DNA from: Candidatus Methanoperedens nitratireducens
GTDB taxonomy: Archaea > Halobacteriota > Methanosarcinia > Methanosarcinales > Methanoperedenaceae
DNA length: 64,000 nucleotides
Reading direction: 5' to 3'
Assembly (NCBI RefSeq): GCF_000685155.1
Contig: NZ_JMIY01000001.1
Coordinates: 333,059-397,058, forward strand
The number at the start of each line of letters is the position of its first letter. Within the stretch, counting starts at the first letter, position 1. The notes beneath the pieces are model-generated. The model was not told where the DNA came from. It saw only the letters and a list, made by a program, of their open reading frames with translations, and made no database searches. Positions 8,502-16,026 of the stretch are shown in pieces. Both the position numbers and the translations under genes were made by a program.

Positions 8502-9854
8502 ATGAAAAACAGACATCGGCTCAATATACTGACATCGCTAATTGCTGTGTTGTTTATACTGAGCCTGTTCTCAGGGATCGCAAGTGCGAGTAACCCTAAG
8601 GAACAGTACGAAAAGGCGCAGAGACAATATCAGATAAACAAGGAGAAATACGACAGCGCAAAAGAAAAATTCAATAAAGCAGAAGAAAGATACAATGCAG
8701 CAAGACTTAAATTCAAATCTGCAAAAAATGATAAATCAAGGGCTGAACTGAAGGAAAGAACCAAAGAATATCTTGAAAGAGCAATAGACCAGATGGTCGC
8801 TCATCTTGAAGCCCTAAAATCCAGAATAGAAGATCCGGAGTATACAGGAGCCATACCCTTCAATGCTTCTGAGAATATAGATGCCCGCATAATGCAGCTT
8901 GAGAATATAAGAACAGATATACAGCAGGCAAATACGAGGCAGGAGATCGAAGAGCCTATACGCGAACTAAGAGACATATGGACCAGGATAAGACTTGAGA
9001 CCCGCTACTACCTTGGAATACTGGCAAATCACAGAGTCAGCGTATTCCTTGAAAATGCAGATAATGTCTCAGTGAGAGTTAACGAAACAATCCAGCAACT
9101 GAAAGACCAGGGCGAAGATACTACTAAACTTGAGAGAGATGCATCAAGATTCGATAATCAGGTGGATGAAGCAAAAGAAAGCTATCAGAAAGTCCTGGAT
9201 TTATATGCAATCCACAGAGGATTTGATTCAAGCGGAATAGTAACATCCAATCAGGAGGCTCAGGCCTTTGTCCGTGAATCTGACTCTCTGCAGAAGAATA
9301 CCCTCAAGGAACTGAAGGATGCCAGCAAGCAGTTGCGCGGTCTTTTCGAAGATACTAAAAAATTAGAAGGAAAAGACAAAAAAACCATAGTTAATGGAAC
9401 ACTTGAAGTAAGCGGCAACGGCAGGGCAGTACTCGAAGGAGATCTTAATGTGACACTATCCGCAATCAACGGTACCCTGATAGTATCGGGTAATGCAAAT
9501 GTTACGACCGATGGAGTAGGAACGAGAGAGGTTCTTGGAAACGGAGATGTCAAATACCAGGGATTCGGACAGGCAACAATTGAAGGCGATAATATCAACA
9601 TAAAGATATCAGGCAATGGCATCAATCTGACAGCCACAGGTACGGGCTTTGCGATTTTTAACGGTAATGGAACCTATCGCACTACAGATAAGTCCAACAA
9701 TACAAATGAGTCCGACAGTACAGATGAGTCCAGCAATACAGATGAATCCGACAATACAGATGAGTCCGACAGTACAGATGAGTCCGACAGTACAGATGAG
9801 TCCGACAATACAGATGAGTCCGACAGTACAGATGATCCCAGCACGAGCGGTTAA
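8502..9854 (+). CDS. Secreted coiled-coil protein with beta-repeat region and Asp/Ser/Thr-rich tail
   Basis: No family recognised. It is 450 residues with a signal peptide (1-29, ending GIASAS). A charged coiled coil at about 33-90 is rich in Lys/Glu/Ala heptads and a second helical region covers about 150-290. A Gly/Asn-rich beta-repeat region at about 295-395 (repeated VSGNG, GNGD) resembles DUF2807/DUF4097-like adhesin folds. The tail of about 50 residues is built from the six-residue unit T-D-E-S-D-S/N, encoded by an 18-bp DNA repeat. The acidic Ser/Thr tail could be glycosylated or bind cations. The lipoprotein gene begins on its stop codon (TAATG), so the two are co-translated. Confidence 0.8.
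   Translation: MKNRHRLNILTSLIAVLFILSLFSGIASASNPKEQYEKAQRQYQINKEKYDSAKEKFNKAEERYNAARLKFKSAKNDKSRAELKERTKEYLERAIDQMVAHLEALKSRIEDPEYTGAIPFNASENIDARIMQLENIRTDIQQANTRQEIEEPIRELRDIWTRIRLETRYYLGILANHRVSVFLENADNVSVRVNETIQQLKDQGEDTTKLERDASRFDNQVDEAKESYQKVLDLYAIHRGFDSSGIVTSNQEAQAFVRESDSLQKNTLKELKDASKQLRGLFEDTKKLEGKDKKTIVNGTLEVSGNGRAVLEGDLNVTLSAINGTLIVSGNANVTTDGVGTREVLGNGDVKYQGFGQATIEGDNINIKISGNGINLTATGTGFAIFNGNGTYRTTDKSNNTNESDSTDESSNTDESDNTDESDSTDESDSTDESDNTDESDSTDDPSTSG
9684..9836 (+). repeat. 18-bp coding tandem repeat
   Basis: About eight and a half copies of an 18-bp unit (consensus ACAGATGAGTCCGACAGT) encode T-D-E-S-D-S/N. Copies differ mostly at the AGT/AAT codon. Copy number may vary between strains. 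Confidence 0.9.
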
Positions 9855-10114
9855 TGATAAGAATGAACACGAGAAATATCTATATACTGATGCTGCTTCT
9901 ACTTGCTGCATCAATTTTAGGCTGTGTCGGTAAAGGGCCTGAAGAGATGGCTGAACCCTCTACAGTGATTACCAAAGAGGCACCTGTTCCTCCAAGCAGT
10001 ATTACTGAGGGTGATGAAGCCTGGATCGAAAGTGACCTTGCTCAGGTTGATTCAATGTTCAATGAATTGAACACGGATATTTCCCTGGAGATAGATACAT
10101 CCGCGTTCACCTGA
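9854..10114 (+). CDS. Small lipoprotein
   Basis: 86 residues. The N-terminal hydrophobic segment ends in a lipobox, ASILGC, with the lipidated Cys near residue 24, so it is probably membrane-tethered on the outer face. The mature part is short, acidic and has no recognised domain. The ATG at 9854 overlaps the upstream stop by one base; an in-frame ATG at 9863 is an alternative. A T-rich stretch (10115-10133) directly after the stop may terminate the transcript. Confidence 0.75.
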   Translation: MIRMNTRNIYILMLLLLAASILGCVGKGPEEMAEPSTVITKEAPVPPSSITEGDEAWIESDLAQVDSMFNELNTDISLEIDTSAFT

Positions 10115-10133
10115 TTTTTTTAATTTTTAATTT
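10115..10133 (+). terminator. T-rich terminator
   Basis: Oligo-T runs immediately follow the lipoprotein stop codon, typical of archaeal intrinsic termination. Confidence 0.4.
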
Positions 10134-10203
10134 TATATCAGGAATGCTGCTATTTAACATGTCGCGAGGGAGGCAGTAATGGATCTGGAAAGGAGAGGAT
10201 AAA

Positions 10204-10407
10204 ATGAGTGATCAACATTTCATTTCAAATACTGAATTAATACAGCTTAGCGTGGAGAGGAAGATTGACAATGTCTTTGCCACAGCCAGTATCGAATACA
10301 GGCATCGACACTACCAGATTAAGGCGCTGGTATCGGATGGTGTGTGGGTAGTGCCAATTGCCTGTGGCTCGACCGGTGAAGCGGTGCAAATTGTTGGAGG
10401 TGATTAA
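10204..10407 (+). CDS. Small hypothetical protein
   Basis: 67 residues, not recognised. The evidence for translation is a good ribosome binding site (GGAGAGGAT) ending six bases before the ATG, with a TTTTATATC TATA-like box about 70 bases upstream. The sequence (MSDQHFISNTELIQLSVERK...) has a mixed helix and strand pattern. It sits at the left edge of the gene-fragment island and may itself be a remnant. Confidence 0.45.
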   Translation: MSDQHFISNTELIQLSVERKIDNVFATASIEYRHRHYQIKALVSDGVWVVPIACGSTGEAVQIVGGD

Positions 10408-10540
10408 TATTGATCCTATTGATATGGTGTGGAGACCATCCGCCAATTCAGATGATATAAAATATAGACTCATATTTCATCGTGGAGGGCACAAAGAACG
10501 CAAAGCTTAGACCCGTATGTGGTTCAGTTAATATAAACAC

Positions 10541-10606
10541 CGAACTGGTACGAACTCGATACGAACTCGGGCTGATGAGTTCGTTTAAGTTCGTTTTGAG
10601 TTCGTT
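10541..10606. repeat. Cluster of inverted GAACTCG repeats
   Basis: Three copies of CGAACTSG (from 10541, 10551, 10562) face inverted copies of AGTTCGTT (about 10578, 10589, 10599). The inner pair CGAACTC/GAGTTCG forms a 7-bp stem with an 8-base loop. It may be an operator, a terminator or a mobile-element end. Confidence 0.5.
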
Positions 10607-10658
10607 GTTAATCGTCTTTTTCATTGTTATCTATGAACCCACAGTTAATGTATGTTGA

Positions 10659-10856
10659 ATTAGCGGATGGGTTCACGAACAGATAAAGGTTCAAATACAG
10701 GCGCCCGCTGCTTCGGGAAAACTGCCAGAGATGCGGGAGAATATCGTGTTTACCGTGCATAAGGGTTCGGTGAGGAAGTATATTCATCAGATTCTTGAAC
10801 ACGGATTTACACGGATACGCACGGGTTTACATGGATTCTTTTCTCTTAACAGATGA
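10659..10856 (+). pseudogene. Possible gene fragment without start codon
   Basis: After a TGA at 10656-10658 this frame is open for 65 codons and reads protein-like up to about 10805 (for example VHEQIKVQIQAPAASG and VRKYIHQILEHG). It then enters the CACGGAT repeat, where coding character is lost. There is no start codon or ribosome binding site. I do not recognise the family. The call rests on amino-acid composition only. Confidence 0.3.
10797..10837 (+). repeat. Left copy of inverted intergenic repeat (CACGGATTTACACGGAT type)
   Basis: Contains GAACACGGATTTACACGGAT followed by a degenerate second unit. An inverted, imperfect copy lies at 11194-11230, so the HsdR fragment between them is bracketed. 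Sequences of this type are widespread intergenic repeats in prokaryotes. Confidence 0.7.
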
Positions 10857-10971
10857 TGATTGAATTATTAAGAGAGCTTACGGATATTATGTAAAGAGCA
10901 ATAAAAATAAGTAAATCCAATACAATACTCAACAAGAATTAAATAGACCTTGTTAAAATCTAATAAATCTG

Positions 10972-11196
10972 ATGGTTAGAGGCAGTAAGATGAGAAAAGA
11001 GGCAGAAGCGCGTATTAAAATCAAGAAACTCCTTGAGCAATCAGGTTGGAGGTTTTTCAATAATGAAAAAGGTAAAGCAAATATTGTTTTAGAAAATAAT
11101 ATAAAATGTACTAAGAAAACCATAGATGAGTTTGGCAATGATTTTGAGAAGATTAAAAAAGGTTTTATTGACTTACCCCTGACCGAAGATCAATGA
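10972..11196 (+). pseudogene. N-terminal fragment of type I restriction enzyme subunit R
   Basis: 74 residues that match the first part of HsdR as I know the family: RKEAEARIKIKKLLEQSGW, then FFNNEKGKANIVLE and FGNDFEKIKKGFIDLPL. In intact proteins this continues into the PD-(D/E)XK nuclease and then a helicase motor, giving about 800-1100 residues. Here the frame stops within the right-hand CACGGAT repeat. The end of the fragment coincides with the repeat, so the repeat probably truncated the gene. No HsdM or HsdS is nearby. Not expected to be functional. Confidence 0.7.
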
Positions 11197-11230
11197 AAAT
11201 CCGTGTAAATCCGTGCGCATTCGTGTTCCG
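11194..11230 (-). repeat. Right copy of inverted intergenic repeat
   Basis: Read on the minus strand it gives GAACACGAATGCGCACGG followed by ATTTACACGGAT, the imperfect inverse of 10797-10837. It directly follows the truncation point of the HsdR fragment. A short palindrome, GTTACA-CA-TGTAAC, lies 20 bases further at 11250-11263. Confidence 0.7.
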
Positions 11231-11374
11231 TTTTACATGGCTGTTGGCTGTTACACATGTAACCAGGCGCAGGAGGCAGATGAAAAACGTCATTATACTG
11301 ATGGCACTAAGATTTAAATAATTATAGTACAATATAAACGCTAACGCCTGCACCTGTCATCCTACCGCCTGAAG

Positions 11375-11845
11375 ATGCTGTACATAAGCGAAGAACATAT
11401 ATTAGCAAAAACAAATTACAGAGTATGCATGATACCATATGAAAAAGAATTAACAGAGTATTTCAGCAGCAAAGATAGTATAATACTTGCTTATCTTTTT
11501 GGTTCAACAGTCAGGGGCGATACAGGTAGATTGAGCGATATAGATATTGGAGTTCTGCTGGATGAAAAATTATCTAAAAAAGATCGCTTCGATATGGAGT
11601 TAGAATTAATAAGTGAAATAGCCACTTTAATTAAGAAAAACAAAATAGATTTGATTGTTTTAAACGAAGCACCCTTGCTTCTGGCACACAACATTATAAA
11701 AAATGGAATTATTTTAAAATCCAATGAAATAGAGAGAGTTAAGTTCGAAACAAAAATCCTTTCTATGTATATGGATGAAAAATATTACATAAAGAGGCAT
11801 ACGGAACAGACTCTGAAAAGGATTGCCGAGGTCGGTTTCGCGTGA
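11375..11845 (+). CDS. mntA: MntA-type nucleotidyltransferase antitoxin
   Basis: Minimal nucleotidyltransferase (156 residues) carrying GS-TVRGDTGRLS-DID (G43-S44, D55 and D57), the GSx10DxD active site. Characterised MntA proteins adenylylate the partner HepT toxin on a tyrosine and so neutralise it. The family alignment suggests the real start may be the ATG at 11429 (MIPYEKELTEYF), since the first 18 residues look atypical. The HepT gene follows with a GTGA four-base overlap, the standard arrangement of this toxin-antitoxin system. Base composition is more A/T-rich than the housekeeping neighbours, in keeping with acquisition. Confidence 0.85.
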   Translation: MLYISEEHILAKTNYRVCMIPYEKELTEYFSSKDSIILAYLFGSTVRGDTGRLSDIDIGVLLDEKLSKKDRFDMELELISEIATLIKKNKIDLIVLNEAPLLLAHNIIKNGIILKSNEIERVKFETKILSMYMDEKYYIKRHTEQTLKRIAEVGFA

Positions 11846-12258
11846 AAGATGAAATTGTATCTAAACTTGAACAACTTGAAGAATATGTTCACATACTAAA
11901 AGGCTATCAACATTTTAAATTAGAAGACCTACAGACAGACCACACCCTTAAGGGAGCAGTTGAGCGATATTTAGAGATCGCATTAGAATGTACCATCGAC
12001 ATCGGTGAAATGATAATATCAAGGGAAAAACTGAAACGACCCGAAACATACAAGGAAGTGTTTTTGGTCCTTGGAGAGCATGGTATTTTGCCAGGGGATT
12101 TTGCTATAAAATTTGCACAATCTGCAGGATTTAGAAATATACTCGTTCATATGTACGCAAAAATAGATATTGAGAGGCTCTACTATTACTTGCAGAATAA
12201 TATTGAAGATATTGAACAGTTTGCTAAATACATAGCACAGTATCTGATAAAATATTGA
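11842..12258 (+). CDS. hepT: HepT-like RNase toxin (DUF86)
   Basis: HEPN-domain ribonuclease of the HepT family, 138 residues. The catalytic motif Rx4HxY is intact (R98, H103, Y105), and the tyrosine is the position modified by MntA in studied systems. The start is GTG, overlapping the mntA stop. Predicted to be all-helical and dimeric. Together with mntA it forms a type VII-like toxin-antitoxin pair that probably serves in element maintenance or phage defence. Confidence 0.87.
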   Translation: MKDEIVSKLEQLEEYVHILKGYQHFKLEDLQTDHTLKGAVERYLEIALECTIDIGEMIISREKLKRPETYKEVFLVLGEHGILPGDFAIKFAQSAGFRNILVHMYAKIDIERLYYYLQNNIEDIEQFAKYIAQYLIKY

Positions 12259-12306
12259 AACGTAGTGTGGGGAAGATGTATGGAGCTAATAAACCCAATA
12301 CAACCT

Positions 12307-13500
12307 CTAACGATGCCTGTGCCTGTTATGCTGCTGCCCTCTTCTAACAATGGGCTTATTCATTCTTCTTTCCGGCTTTCTCATTGCAGCCTTCTCCAGA
12401 ACGGGCATTATCTCTTCCTCAATCACCACATCATTTTCTTTCAACACATTTGAGAAATTATCATAATCCTTGCTGGAAAGTATATTTATCGCCTTTCCTT
12501 CTGCTCCTGCTCTTGCAGTCCTTCCGATCCTGTGGATATACTGCTTGCTCTCCCTGGGAATATCGTAATTGTAAACATGAGAAACACCCTGGATATCAAG
12601 CCCCCTTGCAGCCACATCCGTGCATACAAGGACACAGGAATCCCCGGAATGGAACAACCCCATAACATTGTTCCGCTTGCCCTGGGTTAATCCGCCATGA
12701 ATAGCAAGGGCATCGATACCCGAGAATCTTAAGTTTTTTGCAACCTTGTCTGTATTTCTTTTGGTATTGCAGAAAACCATAACAAGCCCTGAGTTCTCAT
12801 GCTTCAGCAGGTGCACCAGTAAAGAAAATTTTAAATCCTCGCCAACATCATAATAAGTCTGAACCAGTTTTTTCGGGTCAACGTAAGACTCAACTGAAAC
12901 CTGAAGCGGTTTTTTCATGTGCCTCTGGGCAAGCCGGACTACATCTTTTGAGATCGTTGCCGAGAACAGAAGAGTCTGCCGATCTTCAGGACATTTTTTG
13001 ATTATTCTCTCTACATCTTCTTTAAATCCCATATCAAACATCCGGTCTGCTTCATCCAGGACAAGGGTTTTTACACTGCCCAATTTAATAGTGTTTCTTC
13101 CGATATGGTCAAGTATCCTGCCTGGTGTTCCCACCACAACATCCGCAGTCCGTAATCCCTGGATTTGCGGATTTATTCCAACACCCCCGTAGACCGCAAT
13201 AATTCCCAGAGGTCTGTACTTTGAAAATTTCGTTAAAGCCTTTGCGACCTGCTCTGCCAGTTCTCTTGTTGGAGTCAGGACTAAAGCCTGTATACCTTCT
13301 CCTCGCTCAGAGCTCTGTAATATACCGGAGGCAAATGCAAGTGTCTTTCCAGAACCTGTTGCAGACCCGGCAATAACATCCCTTCCGGCAAGGATTAAAG
13401 GAATCGATTTTTCCTGTATTTCGCTTGGGCTTTCAAACTTCTCATCATTTATTGATCTCAAAAAAGGCCCACTGATACCCAGATTTCTAAAACTTTCCAT
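12307..13500 (-). CDS. DEAD-box ATP-dependent RNA helicase
   Basis: RNA helicase, 397 residues, with Q motif (F22-SPSEIQ), motif I ATGSGKT (about 49), Ia PTRELAEQ, II DEAD (about 147), III SAT (about 179), and a second RecA domain with V (VCTDVAARGLDI) and VI HRIGRTARAG (about 324). It ends in a short Arg/His-rich tail. Likely roles are ribosome assembly, mRNA turnover or cold adaptation. A TATA-like TTTAAATATA lies upstream at 13548-13557 on the minus strand. It converges on the mntA-hepT module. Confidence 0.92.
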   Translation of the reverse strand: MESFRNLGISGPFLRSINDEKFESPSEIQEKSIPLILAGRDVIAGSATGSGKTLAFASGILQSSERGEGIQALVLTPTRELAEQVAKALTKFSKYRPLGIIAVYGGVGINPQIQGLRTADVVVGTPGRILDHIGRNTIKLGSVKTLVLDEADRMFDMGFKEDVERIIKKCPEDRQTLLFSATISKDVVRLAQRHMKKPLQVSVESYVDPKKLVQTYYDVGEDLKFSLLVHLLKHENSGLVMVFCNTKRNTDKVAKNLRFSGIDALAIHGGLTQGKRNNVMGLFHSGDSCVLVCTDVAARGLDIQGVSHVYNYDIPRESKQYIHRIGRTARAGAEGKAINILSSKDYDNFSNVLKENDVVIEEEIMPVLEKAAMRKPERRMNKPIVRRGQQHNRHRHR

Positions 13501-13630
13501 AATCTCTTTGAAAAAGCATAATACTCTTTCTTATTAACCTCATTAATTTATATTTAAAACAATTAAGAGCTATAAGCACCACTTTATAAAAGTTTAGATT
13601 AATTTACTGCTTAAAAGTTTCTCTACAGAA

Positions 13631-13662
13631 TGCTTAACTACAATTATTTGCATAGTTAAGCA
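13631..13662. repeat. Perfect 10-bp inverted repeat
   Basis: TGCTTAACTA and its exact inverse TAGTTAAGCA are separated by 12 bases. It lies about 130 bases upstream of the helicase start. No T-run follows on either strand, so an operator is more likely than a terminator. Confidence 0.6.
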
Positions 13663-13711
13663 AGAGTAGTCCATTATAGACTTAAAGAAGGTATATACGG
13701 ATAAGCTTTAT

Positions 13712-13780
13712 GCTACGTGGCTAAGTAGCCTCAAACCCATGACCGCTTCAACTTACAGGTATGGGCTATTTAGATTTTGC
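13712..13780 (+). ncRNA. Candidate small structured RNA
   Basis: A GTATATAC TATA-like box (13691-13698) would start transcription near 13716. The following bases hold two stems, GCTAC/GTAGC (13712-13729) and CCCAT/ATGGG (13736-13765), then a T-rich stretch. There is no ORF. The stems are short, so this is tentative. Confidence 0.25.
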
Positions 13781-13879
13781 TAATATTGAAATTTTCATGC
13801 TCATATAGGCGCATTAGCCGATAACTATAAATGCACCGGATGATGTTCTTTTATTTGTAATCTAAAGTGAGGTGGTTAG

Positions 13880-14176
13880 ATGGCGAAGTTTCTAATACTT
13901 TGGAGAGTGGATACAATGAGGGTACCTGAGAATATTAAAGAGCAAATGACACTCTCTGCAAAGCTTCTGGATATGGTTAAGGAAGATTTCAAAAAAGGCC
14001 TGTTGGACTGGGGAGAATTTGTAGGCGGTAACGTAGGATATGCCATAGCTGAAGGAACTGAGCAGGAGATTGCTCTGACATTAGCGAAGTACATGCCATA
14101 TGTCAGGTTCAAGGTGAAACCGGTACTTTCATTAAGCCAGGTAGAGGAAGTTATGAAAACTTTATCGCAGGCTTGA
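13880..14176 (+). CDS. Conserved small protein, ferredoxin-like fold suspected
   Basis: 98 residues (MAKFLILWRVDTMRVPENIK...). Proteins with this pattern (MAKFLxxWxVD, DWGxFVGGNxGYAIAEG, PYVxFxVxPV, SQVEEVM) occur in archaea and anaerobic bacteria without assigned function. The beta-alpha-beta rhythm suggests a dimeric alpha/beta-barrel-like small protein. The start has a GAGGTGG ribosome binding site, and TATAA lies about 50 bases upstream. Monocistronic; T-rich terminator at about 14209-14236. Confidence 0.75.
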   Translation: MAKFLILWRVDTMRVPENIKEQMTLSAKLLDMVKEDFKKGLLDWGEFVGGNVGYAIAEGTEQEIALTLAKYMPYVRFKVKPVLSLSQVEEVMKTLSQA

Positions 14177-14208
14177 GATTATTCTATGGCGATTCAGGAG
14201 TTCTGAAT

Positions 14209-14236
14209 TGCCTCTCTCTTTTTTCTATTTTTTTCT
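14209..14236 (+). terminator. T-rich terminator
   Basis: Runs of T6 and T7 on the plus strand about 35 bases after the stop of the 13880 gene, in the gap before the convergent ligase gene. Confidence 0.4.
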
Positions 14237-14283
14237 ATAATAGAAGCTCCCTGGTTCGGTGGATTAACGATAAAGAAACACAT

Positions 14284-15996
14284 CTACCCTATCTTCTTCA
14301 ATTGTGCCTTATACATATCCACGATCTCATCAACAGTAGTGGCATCCTCAGGCGCTTTATCCTTCCTCCACCTGTGCGTAAACCTGGGGAATCTCACAGC
14401 TATGCCCGCATTCTCCCTTATCTCATTATAAGCGCACGGGTGAACAGGACTTAGAGTAAGCTCATCCCCGATCATCTCCATCACAAGGGCAGGCTCAAAC
14501 CAGATATCTGCCTCAAGCTTGCTCTCGACCCTTGCGTGCTTGTGCTCCAACCTGTATGGTGAAAGGATCTCAGGCAAATTCTTGAGATCCTCATCAGTAA
14601 AGCCGCTTCCAAGCTTGGTTATCGTCGGGAAGACATCCCGCTCGTGGTCATAGACCGCGACTAATAGCGCGCCGTAGCTTCCTGACCTTCTTCCCCTTCC
14701 CATAAGTGCGCCCACGATCACAACATCTATCGGCTCGATCATCTTTGACTGAAAGCTGCGTTTGAGTTTTATCCAGAGCCAGCTCCTTGCACCTGCCTGG
14801 TAAATCGAATCCTCATCTTTTAATATAAGCCCTTCACATCCGTTCTCTATTGCGCTCTCAAAAAAAGTCTCGATCTCTTCTACATTATCAGAGATCAGGG
14901 AATATACCAGCCTGAACCCGTTGGTCTCTGCTATCATATCTCTCAATCTCACCCTGCGCTCGATCAGTGGCTTCTGGGTTAAATCCTCACCCTCAACAAG
15001 TAATGCATCAAAAAGGTACATGTGGGCAGGGAATTTCTTAGCTGCCTCTTCTATCCCGTACTTTCGCCTTCTGTGCATCAACTGCTGGAACGGGAGCATA
15101 GTGCCGGTATCAGGATCAACCGCAACGCACTCCCCCTCTATTATGGCCTCGTTTACCTTTAGATTGTGCCTTACAAGGGCTGCTACATCGGGATACTGCC
15201 CTGTGATATTCTCAAGCCTTCTTGAGAACAGCGATACCTCATCCCCGAACTTGTGAATCTGGATTCTTTCACCGTCGTATTTCCACTCACATATCGCTTT
15301 TCCCAGCTTCTCAACGATCTCGCCTGCCCTCTCAAGGCGCTGGGCAAGCATCATCCTGACAGGTCTCCCTACCTTTGAATGATATTCCTTTATGCCCTCA
15401 ATACCTTCCCTGCTCAGCGCCCTGGCAACATCCCCAAGATCAGAGGTAAGGTTGTACGCCCTCTCTATTGCTCTCCTTGCATCTTTACTGGCAAATGCCC
15501 GGGCAAGGGCATCAAGTATCGTCATATCCGCAATGCCAAGCCTCATCTTGCCAGTAACGGTACGCATAATGTACTTTGCCTCAACAGGCCCGGCATCTGA
15601 GAGCAGCCCTGAGAGAGTCCTCACCTTCATATCAACGCTTCCAGCTCCTGTTGTTCCTGCGATCCTGTCAAGAGCATAGTAAACATCCTGTACCAGAAGC
15701 TCTCTTTTATGAAGTGCAGTCTGCTTTTTTGTCTTTAGCAGGTTTTCTGCGGCAAGGCCTATGTCTCCTTTTCTATTAAGTTCCTGCTTCACTTCATGCA
15801 TAGATAGCCCGGAAGCCATGGCAAGTGCCCTTAGCGCCATCTTCTCGGCCATGCCTATCTCTATCCCGGCAAAATCCGGGTATAGTTTGCCCTGCGTCAG
15901 GTACACGACCTTATCTATCACATCGCCGGGCGTACTTTTAAAAAGGTTTACCAGATGATCCGTCATCTCAAGTCGCTTTGTGGTTGCAGAGATCAT
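14284..15996 (-). CDS. lig: ATP-dependent DNA ligase (archaeal type)
   Basis: Joins DNA nicks using ATP in replication and repair. An N-terminal DNA-binding domain (about 1-215) is followed by the adenylation domain with the nucleotidyl-lysine in EWKYDGERIQIH (K239), motif III FSRRLENIT, IIIa, motif IV EGLILKD, motif V WIKLKR and an OB-fold domain. 570 residues from the ATG at 15996. The same frame is open upstream and reads like the conserved N-terminus (LRYIELVDFYE) back to a CTG at 16029 that has a GGTGAG box before it. The true start may therefore be non-ATG, giving 581 residues. It stands alone and converges on the 13880 gene. Confidence 0.95.
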   Translation of the reverse strand: MISATTKRLEMTDHLVNLFKSTPGDVIDKVVYLTQGKLYPDFAGIEIGMAEKMALRALAMASGLSMHEVKQELNRKGDIGLAAENLLKTKKQTALHKRELLVQDVYYALDRIAGTTGAGSVDMKVRTLSGLLSDAGPVEAKYIMRTVTGKMRLGIADMTILDALARAFASKDARRAIERAYNLTSDLGDVARALSREGIEGIKEYHSKVGRPVRMMLAQRLERAGEIVEKLGKAICEWKYDGERIQIHKFGDEVSLFSRRLENITGQYPDVAALVRHNLKVNEAIIEGECVAVDPDTGTMLPFQQLMHRRRKYGIEEAAKKFPAHMYLFDALLVEGEDLTQKPLIERRVRLRDMIAETNGFRLVYSLISDNVEEIETFFESAIENGCEGLILKDEDSIYQAGARSWLWIKLKRSFQSKMIEPIDVVIVGALMGRGRRSGSYGALLVAVYDHERDVFPTITKLGSGFTDEDLKNLPEILSPYRLEHKHARVESKLEADIWFEPALVMEMIGDELTLSPVHPCAYNEIRENAGIAVRFPRFTHRWRKDKAPEDATTVDEIVDMYKAQLKKIG

Positions 15997-16026
15997 CTCA
16001 TAAAAATCAACAAGCTCTATATATCT

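Larger units (their letters stand above)
10408..10971. other. Intergenic island with gene debris and inverted repeats
   Basis: 564 bases without an intact gene. From left to right it holds a small hairpin near 10430, a CACAAAGAACGCAAAG-like intergenic motif near 10490, a cluster of GAACTCG direct and inverted copies (10541-10606), an open reading stretch without a start (10659-10856), and a long CACGGATTTACACGGAT-type repeat (10797-10837). An A/T-rich segment precedes the HsdR fragment. Confidence 0.5.
13501..13879. other. Divergent intergenic region with inverted repeat and possible small RNA
   Basis: 379 bases. On the minus strand it holds the helicase promoter (13548-13557). It also contains a perfect 10-bp inverted repeat (13631-13662), a TATA-led hairpin-rich segment (13690-13780), and the promoter and ribosome binding site of the next gene (TATAA near 13826, GAGGTGG near 13869). 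No ORF of note. Confidence 0.5.

Noticed and set aside
9609..9933. Reading frames on both strands across the 18-bp repeat
   Set aside because: By-products of the repeat; the protein with signal peptide in the 8502 frame explains the region.
10608..10802. Minus-strand 64-residue frame in the intergenic island
   Set aside because: Competes with the plus-strand remnant; its residues give no recognisable motif and there is no ribosome binding site.
10408..12306. Insertion sequence or integrated element
   Set aside because: No transposase, integrase or clear terminal repeats with target duplication; only gene fragments, intergenic repeats and a toxin-antitoxin pair.
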